In this document: in pieces, positions 1 to 5,014 of the stretch
Layout of the letters: every line of letters starts with the position of its first letter
How positions within the stretch are numbered: position 1 is the first letter of the stretch
NCBI GenBank assembly: GCA_900538885.1
Contig: UQAI01000082.1
Coordinates: forward strand, 1-5,014
DNA: 5,014 nt
Source of the DNA: an uncultured Mollicutes bacterium
GTDB lineage: Bacteria > Bacillota_I > Bacilli_A > ML615J-28 > CAG-313
Direction: 5' to 3'
Program-made: the position numbers and the translations under genes
Notes under the pieces: model-generated
What the model was told of the DNA's origin: nothing
What the model saw: only the letters and a program-made list of their open reading frames with translations
The model's database searches: none

Positions 1-1
1 T

Positions 2-448
2 AATATTAAAAATGAAATCTTATTAAAATTCAATTACAATGTCGATAAAATAGTTACTATTAAAAAAGAAGTAAAACAAAAACAATGGAATTACGCAAAA
101 ATTTGGTGCTTAAATAAATTACAATATAATGAAGTGAAAGAGTTTTTAAAAATGTTTAACCAAAAATTAAAAAACGGGATGTTATTATCTTTATATGTTG
201 AAGAAAAATATCGAGATTTATGTCATGATTTAGTCTTTATATATTTAGATGAAATGTTAGTTGGAATGCTTTATGATGAAATTGGCTTAAAACAAATAAT
301 TACAATTGATGACCAAGACCTTGAATCTAAGATTGCACAGATGATTAAAAGAAATGATTATACACTTTCTAAATTGTTGGTACTTTCCAATAAAAAAACT
401 TTAAATATTGAGGGATTGCATCATAACTGTGTAATTAGAGTGGTATAA
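2..448 (+). CDS. 3' part of an unidentified gene at the head of the visible pilus operon
   Basis: The frame is open from the first complete codon of the window to TAA at 446-448 (148 codons visible), so the gene starts outside. The GTG at 134 is in frame but has no convincing Shine-Dalgarno and is probably internal. The visible product has no signal peptide or membrane segment and no motif I recognise. It alternates charged helical stretches (for example EVKEFLKMFNQKLK) with short hydrophobic strands (LVFIYLDEMLVGMLY, SKLLVLSNKK, CVIRVV), which suggests a soluble alpha/beta domain. Its stop lies 1 nt before the next gene's ATG, so it is co-transcribed with the pilin genes and probably works with them. 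A degenerate PilM-like or other cytoplasmic accessory role is possible, but this rests only on position and strand pattern. Confidence 0.8.
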   Translation, partial: NIKNEILLKFNYNVDKIVTIKKEVKQKQWNYAKIWCLNKLQYNEVKEFLKMFNQKLKNGMLLSLYVEEKYRDLCHDLVFIYLDEMLVGMLYDEIGLKQIITIDDQDLESKIAQMIKRNDYTLSKLLVLSNKKTLNIEGLHHNCVIRVV

Positions 449-449
449 G

Positions 450-854
450 ATGAAAAAAGAGAAAGGATTTACAATTATTGAAGCTTCATGGTCGATGCTT
501 TTAATTCTTGGTTTAATTACCAGCATAACATATTTATCAATAGCTGGAAAAAAAACAATAAAAGATTATTCATTACAGCAGTTTATGACGATTAATTATG
601 TAAAAATATCTGAAGTGTTTTACAATTCTAAAAACAATTTTGAAGATGATATTAAAACAATGTTTAAATATCAAAATAATCAAGTAATTTTTATTCATGA
701 TCAAAAAGAATATGCAGTAACACTTGATTATAGTGAAAAAATAGAAGAAGGTATTCATCGATATTTTTTAAAAATTAAATTTCCGGAAAAAATTAAAAGT
801 TTATCTACATTGTATTTTCGCGATATTGAATTAACGAGGTGGAATTATGAATAA
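450..854 (+). CDS. Minor type IV prepilin, ComGD/ComGF-like
   Basis: A 134-residue protein with a class III (type IV prepilin) signal: leader MKKEKG, predicted prepilin-peptidase cut between Gly6 and Phe7, and Glu11 at mature position 5 (GFTIIEA). A single hydrophobic helix runs to about residue 32. The rest is a polar domain of about 100 residues, rich in strands near the end and without cysteines. After cleavage the helix would sit in the membrane until the subunit is added to the filament. Length and layout match ComGD/ComGF-type minor pilins of Bacillota, but I cannot choose between them. The start is 1 nt after the upstream stop with only a weak AGAGTGG (437-443), suggesting translational coupling. 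The 3' end overlaps the next gene by 8 nt. Confidence 0.88.
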   Translation: MKKEKGFTIIEASWSMLLILGLITSITYLSIAGKKTIKDYSLQQFMTINYVKISEVFYNSKNNFEDDIKTMFKYQNNQVIFIHDQKEYAVTLDYSEKIEEGIHRYFLKIKFPEKIKSLSTLYFRDIELTRWNYE

Positions 855-1254
855 AGAAAAGGGCTTTCTAGCTTATTACAACCTTTTAATTATGATTGTT
901 ATACTTGCAAGTCTTACAACAATTACAATTCGTAACCTTAGTGTCAAGTATTATTATAATGCCTACTTTCATGATTGTTATACAAGGTCATTAATAGAAA
1001 ATGTAGGTTATAAAGTTTTAAATGAATTAAAAAATCACGAAAATTATAGCTTTTCAGTTAATGAAAAAATTACGGATAATGATATTTATATTAGTGGAAG
1101 TTCCTCTATCGTTAATAAAAAACAAAAAAAATATAAAGTTAGTGTTAGGGTAGATTATTTTGTCTTATATCGATGGGGATATACATTAACGATTAATTGC
1201 TCATTGGTTGATGATAAGGTTGTAATTGAAGATTGGGGGGGAAAATATGGATAA
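847..1254 (+). CDS. Non-canonical minor prepilin without Glu5, ComGG/GspK-like
   Basis: A 135-residue protein with a short basic leader, MNKEKG, then Phe7 and a hydrophobic helix to about residue 28 (FLAYYNLLIMIVILASL). The Gly6-Phe7 peptidase site is kept, but mature position 5 is Tyr11 where nearly all pilins have Glu. Loss of Glu5 is known from the tip-complex pseudopilin GspK and, from memory, from Bacillus ComGG, whose N-terminus is similarly GF plus an aromatic hydrophobic run. The C-terminal domain has alternating strands (KYKVSVRVDYFVLY, YTLTINCSLV) and ends in DDKVVIEDWGGKYG. Two cysteines lie after the helix. GAGGTGG at 836-842 serves the ATG. The gene overlaps both neighbours by 8 nt. 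A tip or capping role is inferred; no database match was possible. Confidence 0.82.
   Translation: MNKEKGFLAYYNLLIMIVILASLTTITIRNLSVKYYYNAYFHDCYTRSLIENVGYKVLNELKNHENYSFSVNEKITDNDIYISGSSSIVNKKQKKYKVSVRVDYFVLYRWGYTLTINCSLVDDKVVIEDWGGKYG
1235..1241 (+). promoter_or_regulatory. G7 tract acting as ribosome binding site for the platform gene
   Basis: Seven consecutive G residues end 5 nt before ATG 1247 and are the only Shine-Dalgarno-like sequence there, which supports ATG 1247 over the in-frame TTG at 1226. The tract also encodes the Trp-Gly-Gly near the end of the preceding pilin. A long G run is unusual in DNA this AT-rich and is prone to slippage. Confidence 0.6.
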
Positions 1255-2452
1255 TAAATATAACTATGTTGTATTAAACACAAAACATCAGAAAATTAAG
1301 AATAGTGGATATGCAAGTAGTAAAGAAGAACTTAAAGCTTTTTTAGCAAGTTCAAATCTAAAACTTATAAAATGTAGAAAAGTAAAAAATTATACGAATT
1401 TAATGAATTCAAAAATTAAAAGTATTGTAATTTCTAATTTTTGTGAAAACTTAGTAGTAATGTTAAAATCAGGTGTATCGCTTGTTAATGCTTTAAAAGC
1501 GTTTAATGAAAATTACCATCATTATTTACTTAACTATATAATAAAGAAGATAATTAGAAATCTTCAAGCAGGAATGTCGTTTTCCACAAGTTTAGAAACC
1601 TTTAAGCAGTATTTTCCAAGTCTTTTTATTATGATGATTAAAACTGGTGAAGAATCAAATAAATTAATTGATGTGTTAGTGTATTTAAAAAGTTATTATT
1701 ATAAAGAACATTTGTTAAAACAGAAGGTAAAAAGCGCCTTAATTTATCCATGTTTATTGTTAGGTATAACTATATTAATTGTTGGTGTGCTTTTCTTTTT
1801 TATAATACCGAAATTTAAAGAAATTTTTATTAATTTAAATTTACAAGAAATGCCTAAAATTACTGTAATTGTTTTTAATATATCTAACTTTTTTCAAAAA
1901 AATGCAATATTTGTGCTCGTGGGCATTTTAATTTGTTATTTAGTAATTAAAATGATTAGTCGAGCTAAAGGTAATTATACTTTAGATTATTTAAAAACTA
2001 AAAGTTTAATTTATGGTAAAATTCAAAAATGGTTGATTACTTCTAAATTTACTAGATCCCTTGCGATGATGTATGGGAGTGGTATACCGTTATTTACCGC
2101 ATTATCTAAAACCATAAGTTTGATTGATAATAAATACTTAAGAAAAAAATTAGAGGTTGTTAATACTAGGGTATATCAAGGCCAGAATTTATCTAGCGCT
2201 TTAACAACGGTTGGATACTTTCCAGTTATGATGATTGAAATGATAAAAATAGGAGAAGAGTCAAATAATTTAGATAATGTTTTAAAAAGTACCGCTGATT
2301 ACTATGATAATGAAGCAGATAATAAAACGGCTAAATTGACTAAAATTATTGAACCTACGATTATTGTTTTAATGGCATTAATTGTAACACTTGTTGTTAT
2401 AGCGGTATTTTTGCCTTTATTTAAAATTATGAATGAAATGGTGGAGGTGTAA
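1247..2452 (+). CDS. pilC: Type IV filament inner-membrane platform protein, PilC/GspF/ComGB family
   Basis: A 401-residue polytopic membrane protein that couples the assembly ATPase to pilin extraction from the membrane. It has two T2SSF repeats, about residues 64-188 and 268-390, each with a matching signature: LKSGVSLVNAL then GEESNKLIDVL in the first, and YGSGIPLFTAL then GEESNNLDNVL in the second. Three membrane segments are visible at about 166-187, 219-236 and 368-392, with the family's EP..I motif at Glu369-Pro370 opening the last. Residues 5-45 match the N-terminal region of PilC/GspF (YNYVVL...GYASSKEELKAFL), which the shorter ComGB (about 320 residues) lacks. ATG 1247 is chosen because it follows the G7 tract and gives the family N-terminus. 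It overlaps the preceding stop by 8 nt, and the ATPase gene starts 1 nt after its own stop. The family call is firm; the PilC name is by length. Confidence 0.95.
   Translation: MDNKYNYVVLNTKHQKIKNSGYASSKEELKAFLASSNLKLIKCRKVKNYTNLMNSKIKSIVISNFCENLVVMLKSGVSLVNALKAFNENYHHYLLNYIIKKIIRNLQAGMSFSTSLETFKQYFPSLFIMMIKTGEESNKLIDVLVYLKSYYYKEHLLKQKVKSALIYPCLLLGITILIVGVLFFFIIPKFKEIFINLNLQEMPKITVIVFNISNFFQKNAIFVLVGILICYLVIKMISRAKGNYTLDYLKTKSLIYGKIQKWLITSKFTRSLAMMYGSGIPLFTALSKTISLIDNKYLRKKLEVVNTRVYQGQNLSSALTTVGYFPVMMIEMIKIGEESNNLDNVLKSTADYYDNEADNKTAKLTKIIEPTIIVLMALIVTLVVIAVFLPLFKIMNEMVEV
2440..2449 (+). promoter_or_regulatory. Shine-Dalgarno that fixes the ATPase start
   Basis: GGTGGAGGTG contains a strong GGAGGTG (2443-2449) well spaced from ATG 2454. 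The alternative in-frame ATG at 2433 lies upstream of this site, has no Shine-Dalgarno of its own, and would add only seven residues (MKWWRCK). The site is inside the last codons of the platform gene, so the two genes are translationally linked. Confidence 0.75.
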
Positions 2453-2453
2453 A

Positions 2454-3932
2454 ATGAATAATGGAAAACTAATTCCATATAATTATCACTTGAATTTAGA
2501 TAAAATTTGGAACGAAGTATCATTAGATTGGATGTATGAACATGGGTGTTTGATATATGAAGATTGTTTTCAATTAATTGCGTTGATTTATGATGAATTT
2601 GCTTACTATACGTCTAGTGAACTGTTTGTTACATCAACTAGTGAATTTCACATTTATTTATTAAGTAAAGAGGAATGGATTAAAAAATATGAGTTATTAA
2701 AACTTATGGGAAAAGAAAGGTATAATTATTCAAAATATAGTGAAAAATTAGAACCAAAAGTTTTAAATGAAGACCCTAAAATAGAATATCAAGAGATTGA
2801 TACTTCACCAGTTGTACAAATGGTTAATATTTGGATTGAAAAAGCAATTGTGCTTGGAGCAAGTGATATCCATATTGAACCCCATGCTAATGAATCAGTT
2901 ATCCGGATTAGGCTTGATGGTAAATTAACTGAAATGGATAAAATTAGAAAGGATTTATTTGAAGAAGTTCTCGCAAGAATAAAAATCATGGCTTCTCTTG
3001 ATATCACTAAAAAAATGTTACCACAAGATGGTAAACTAAAATATCAAATAAAAGATAAAAATTATGATTTACGAGTGAGTGCAGTTCCTACTGTTTTAGG
3101 CGAAAAAATTGTAATTAGGGTTTTAGATAAAATGCGATTATATGCTAATTTTAATAATTTAAATTATACTAATAATGAGGAAAAAATCATTAAATCATTA
3201 CTTAGTGAAAAGTCAGGAATGATTCTTGTTACGGGTCCGACCGGCTGTGGTAAAACCACAACAATGTATACATTTTTAAATGAGTTAAACAAGCAAGAGA
3301 GTAATATTGTAACGATTGAAGATCCAGTTGAATACACCATTGATGGTATTAACCAAATTCAAGTGAATCAACAAGCAGGTTTAACTTTTGCGGGTGCACT
3401 ACGTAGTATTTTACGCCAAGATCCCAATGTTATTATGATTGGTGAAATTAGAGATGAAGAAACTGCCCAAATTGCGATGAGGGCTGCTCTTAGTGGTCAT
3501 TTAGTTATATCAACACTTCACACAACATCTAGTATTGGGGCGATAACGCGGTTACTTGATATGGGGATTCCCAAATATTTAGTTAGTAGTGCATTAAAGG
3601 TTGTTATATGTCAGCGTTTAGTTGAGGTGCTTTGTCCTAAATGTAAGGAAGAAATGAAAGTAAGTCATGATTTAAGGCAAAAACTTGAAGTAGATGATGA
3701 TGTAAAATTATACAAAAAAAGGGGGTGTCAATATTGTTTCAATACTGGATACAAGGGTCGGCTTTTACTTAGCGAAGTTTTAGAAGTTGATGATAAAATT
3801 AAAGAAATGATTTTATCGGAGGCGAGTGAGAAAAAAATAGAACAATATGCTAAGAAAAATAAAATGATTCTTTTAAGTGAAAAACATAAAAAAGTTGTGA
3901 TTGATGGAATCACAACAATAGAAGAAATTTAG
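2454..3932 (+). CDS. pilB: Type IV filament assembly ATPase, PilB/GspE/ComGA family
   Basis: A 492-residue cytoplasmic hexameric motor that powers pilin polymerisation through the platform protein. Residues 1-105 form a separate N-terminal domain, weakly conserved but in the place of the GspE/PilB N1 domain. The N2 (PAS-like) domain follows from about 115, with ASDIHIEPHA (136-145) and the RIRLDG arginines (151, 153). The RecA-like domain has Walker A GPTGCGKT (261-268), Asp box TIEDPVE (287-293), Walker B IMIGEIRDEETA with Glu331, and His box GHLVISTLHT (348-357). Cys394/Cys397 (CPKC) and Cys425/Cys428 (CQYC) form the zinc tetracysteine typical of assembly ATPases. The C-terminal end GITTIEEI also fits PilB. 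All catalytic residues are present, so it should be active. Classical ComGA is about 350 residues and lacks the N-terminal domain. The stop overlaps the next gene's Shine-Dalgarno. Confidence 0.97.
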   Translation: MNNGKLIPYNYHLNLDKIWNEVSLDWMYEHGCLIYEDCFQLIALIYDEFAYYTSSELFVTSTSEFHIYLLSKEEWIKKYELLKLMGKERYNYSKYSEKLEPKVLNEDPKIEYQEIDTSPVVQMVNIWIEKAIVLGASDIHIEPHANESVIRIRLDGKLTEMDKIRKDLFEEVLARIKIMASLDITKKMLPQDGKLKYQIKDKNYDLRVSAVPTVLGEKIVIRVLDKMRLYANFNNLNYTNNEEKIIKSLLSEKSGMILVTGPTGCGKTTTMYTFLNELNKQESNIVTIEDPVEYTIDGINQIQVNQQAGLTFAGALRSILRQDPNVIMIGEIRDEETAQIAMRAALSGHLVISTLHTTSSIGAITRLLDMGIPKYLVSSALKVVICQRLVEVLCPKCKEEMKVSHDLRQKLEVDDDVKLYKKRGCQYCFNTGYKGRLLLSEVLEVDDKIKEMILSEASEKKIEQYAKKNKMILLSEKHKKVVIDGITTIEEI

Positions 3933-3938
3933 GGAGGG
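3931..3938 (+). promoter_or_regulatory. Strong Shine-Dalgarno of the major pilin gene
   Basis: AGGGAGGG, 6 nt before ATG 3945, overlaps the TAG stop of the ATPase gene. It is among the strongest ribosome binding sites in the window, as expected for the subunit needed in most copies. Confidence 0.7.
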
Positions 3939-3944
3939 ATAATT

Positions 3945-4316
3945 ATGTTTACAAAAAAAAGAGAAAAAGGATTTACGTTAGTTGAATTATTGGTTGTCAT
4001 TACAATTATGGGGGTACTTGGAACTTTGTTAGTTACTAATTATACAAAGTATGTTGATAAGAGTAAACAAGTAGTTGTAGATGAACAATTAACAGAAGTT
4101 ATTAAAACTTTTGAAATTGCAATTATGGAAAATACAAAAATTGGAGAAAAAGTAATTACAAGTTACGCTGATATTAAAGGCTTAGCTGATGCTAAGACTG
4201 CATATGAAACATTATCTGGTAATTCACTACCAGCTAGTTCAACTCTTACTATTGATGATAAAGTAGTGACCTATTCTAATAATGGTAAAACCGCATCATA
4301 CGCTTATAGTAAATAA
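3945..4316 (+). CDS. Probable major type IV pilin, ComGC/PilA-like
   Basis: A 123-residue prepilin with leader MFTKKREKG, cut predicted between Gly9 and Phe10, and Glu14 at mature position 5 (GFTLVELLVVITIMGVLG, the textbook N-methylation motif). The hydrophobic helix runs to about residue 30 and continues as an amphipathic alpha1 (YTKYVDKSKQVVVDEQLTEVIKTFEIAI). The small globular domain ends in strands (STLTIDDKVVTYS, KTASYAYSK). The mature protein is about 114 residues, near the size of ComGC. It has no cysteine, so it cannot form the intramolecular disulfide described for Bacillus ComGC. The canonical motif, strong Shine-Dalgarno and position right after the ATPase support a major-subunit role. 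An A8 run lies in leader codons 3-6. It could be a T4P pilin proper or a competence pseudopilin; the sequence does not decide. Confidence 0.92.
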   Translation: MFTKKREKGFTLVELLVVITIMGVLGTLLVTNYTKYVDKSKQVVVDEQLTEVIKTFEIAIMENTKIGEKVITSYADIKGLADAKTAYETLSGNSLPASSTLTIDDKVVTYSNNGKTASYAYSK

Positions 4317-4334
4317 CTAGCATAATTACTATCT

Positions 4335-4892
4335 ATGTCAATAAAGCAAAACAAAAAAGGTTTTAGTATGATTGAGTGCTTAGTAGTGATAGTTATAATT
4401 TCATCAATCTCTATTGTAAGTATTTCAAGTTTTAAAAGTTTAAGTGCCAAAACTAGGCAGGCAAGCAAAATAGATGATGTAACTAAACTACAATATAGTT
4501 TTTGTGAAGGCATAAATAGTATAACTAATTTAACCATAGTTTCCAAAAATGGTAAAATTTACATTCTTTCTTATCCTATTCTTGCGTTTACGCCAAGTAG
4601 TGTAAGTGATGATGCGGATGATATTAATTATGACATTGTTTGTAATCACTTTTTGGCAGGAATATTTAATAAAGTTTCGGGTTTTGAGAATGGCACATTT
4701 GATTACAAACCAGCTGAATTTACTACATCTGGTGAAAAAGCTAAAAATGATATAACTTATAAATCTTCCAAGGGAGTTGTGACAATCCATTGTGAAATCA
4801 AAAATGCTTTTGCTGGTTCGTATGATAAGCTATGGATTAAAGGTTTTACATATACTAGTAATGATGGCACTATTTGTAATGTTAAATTATAA
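4335..4892 (+). CDS. Cysteine-rich minor type IV prepilin, last gene of the operon
   Basis: A 185-residue prepilin, the largest pilin here. Its leader MSIKQNKKG is followed by a Gly9-Phe10 cut and Glu14 at mature position 5 (GFSMIECLVVIVIISSI), with a hydrophobic helix to about residue 31. Cys15 lies in the helix at mature position 6. Cys57, Cys103, Cys153 and Cys181 are in the exported domain, enough for two disulfides. The middle is acidic (SDDADD, 91-96), and the C-terminal third is strand-rich (KGVVTIHCEI, FTYTSNDGTICNVKL). The start is forced: an in-frame TAA lies at 4323-4325 and later starts would remove the prepilin signal. No Shine-Dalgarno is visible before it, so expression may be low or depend on ribosomes leaving the major pilin gene 18 nt upstream. 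It could be a tip, adhesive or ligand-binding pilin; I recognise no specific family beyond the prepilin N-terminus. Confidence 0.88.
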   Translation: MSIKQNKKGFSMIECLVVIVIISSISIVSISSFKSLSAKTRQASKIDDVTKLQYSFCEGINSITNLTIVSKNGKIYILSYPILAFTPSSVSDDADDINYDIVCNHFLAGIFNKVSGFENGTFDYKPAEFTTSGEKAKNDITYKSSKGVVTIHCEIKNAFAGSYDKLWIKGFTYTSNDGTICNVKL

Positions 4893-4896
4893 AAAT

Positions 4897-4920
4897 GGTT
4901 CATAGAGTAATCTATGAACC
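4897..4920 (+). terminator. Rho-independent terminator, probably bidirectional
   Basis: A perfect 10-bp stem (4897-4906 with 4911-4920, GGTTCATAGA against TCTATGAACC) closes a GTAA tetraloop of GNRA type and is followed by TATTTTTATTT. The stem can extend with T4896-A4922 and A4891-4895 paired to T4923-4927 if T4921 bulges. The A run on the left would give a U tract to transcripts from the other strand. It begins 4 nt after the last pilin stop and ends the operon. Confidence 0.9.
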
Positions 4921-4971
4921 TATTTTTATTTATAAGGAAATTCCATTTTATAAAAAACCAGAGTATATAAC

Positions 4972-5000
4972 TTGCAAAATATTCCTTTAACTGATAAAAT
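4972..5000 (+). promoter_or_regulatory. Possible sigma-A-type promoter for the next locus
   Basis: TTGCAA (4972-4977), a 17-nt spacer, then TAAAAT (4995-5000) preceded by TGA, which makes an extended -10. The -10 differs from TATAAT at one base and the -35 from TTGACA at two. Its position just after a terminator makes sense for a downstream + strand gene, but such matches arise easily by chance in AT-rich DNA. The rest of 4921-5014 shows no gene I can support. Confidence 0.35.
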
Positions 5001-5014
5001 TTGACTGTATCAAA

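Noticed and set aside
134..448. GTG at 134 as the start of a 104-residue gene
   Set aside because: The frame is open without a stop back to position 2, and no convincing Shine-Dalgarno precedes 134, so the gene most likely begins outside the window.
1226..1246. TTG at 1226 as start of the platform gene
   Set aside because: It lies upstream of the G7 ribosome site and would add KIGGEN-type residues encoded by that site. ATG 1247 is properly spaced.
2433..2453. ATG at 2433 as start of the ATPase gene
   Set aside because: No Shine-Dalgarno precedes it, and its extra residues are encoded by the strong GGAGGTG site that serves ATG 2454.
2302..4790. Minus-strand open frames (2302-2523, 2789-3007, 3728-3913, 4304-4546, 4530-4790; also 573-758)
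   Set aside because: All lie antisense to well-supported genes, lack ribosome sites and family motifs, and have the composition expected of shadow frames in AT-rich DNA.
4936..4944. GGAAATTCC near-palindrome after the terminator as an operator
   Set aside because: Too short, and single-copy as an exact match in an AT-rich intergenic stretch; no second half-site or repeat supports a binding site.
4921..5014. Possible C-terminal part of a convergent minus-strand gene at the right edge
   Set aside because: One minus frame is open from the edge, but it runs straight through the terminator hairpin into antisense of the last pilin with no stop near the hairpin, so it does not look like a real gene end.
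1..5014. CRISPR arrays, tRNA or rRNA genes, insertion sequences, toxin-antitoxin genes
   Set aside because: No regular direct repeats, transposase motifs, inverted terminal repeats or recognisable tRNA-like sequence were seen by eye in the window.

Overview
The window is strongly AT-rich (roughly 70% A+T by eye) and carries seven genes, all on the + strand and almost without gaps. Six of them encode recognisable parts of a type IV filament (T4F) machine of the competence/ComG, type IV pilus or type II secretion kind. All seven stops are TAA or TAG, and all 12 tryptophans are TGG, so the standard bacterial code (table 11) fits and the Mycoplasma/Spiroplasma code does not. Purine-rich Shine-Dalgarno sites, base composition and ComG-like small pilins suggest a low-GC Bacillota, perhaps an Erysipelotrichales-, Izemoplasma- or Acholeplasma-related lineage. 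That placement is inference; no rRNA or other phylogenetic marker is present.

Layout: (1) positions 2-448, the 3' end of a gene entering from the left edge, function not recognised. (2) 450-854, a minor prepilin with a canonical GFTIIE cleavage motif. (3) 847-1254, a prepilin-like protein without Glu at mature position 5, resembling ComGG/GspK-type tip subunits. (4) 1247-2452, a full-length PilC/GspF platform protein. (5) 2454-3932, a PilB/GspE assembly ATPase with N-terminal domain, Walker A and B, Asp and His boxes and a tetracysteine site. (6) 3945-4316, the probable major pilin (ComGC/PilA-like). (7) 4335-4892, a five-cysteine prepilin with no visible Shine-Dalgarno. A strong hairpin terminator (4897-4920) closes the operon, and a possible promoter for the next locus follows near the right edge.

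Together: the ATPase drives the platform protein, which lifts processed pilins from the membrane into a filament. The major pilin forms the shaft, and the minor pilins probably prime or cap it. No prepilin peptidase, PilT-like retraction ATPase, DNA receptor or operon promoter is in view, so DNA uptake, adhesion, motility or secretion cannot be told apart. The noteworthy points are the gene order (minor pilins, platform, ATPase, major pilin, last pilin), which differs from the classical comGA-GB-GC-GD-GE-GF-GG order; the pairing of PilB/PilC-length motor proteins with ComG-like pilins; the unidentified first gene; and the cysteine-rich last pilin. I see a divergent version of a known machine, not a wholly new system.
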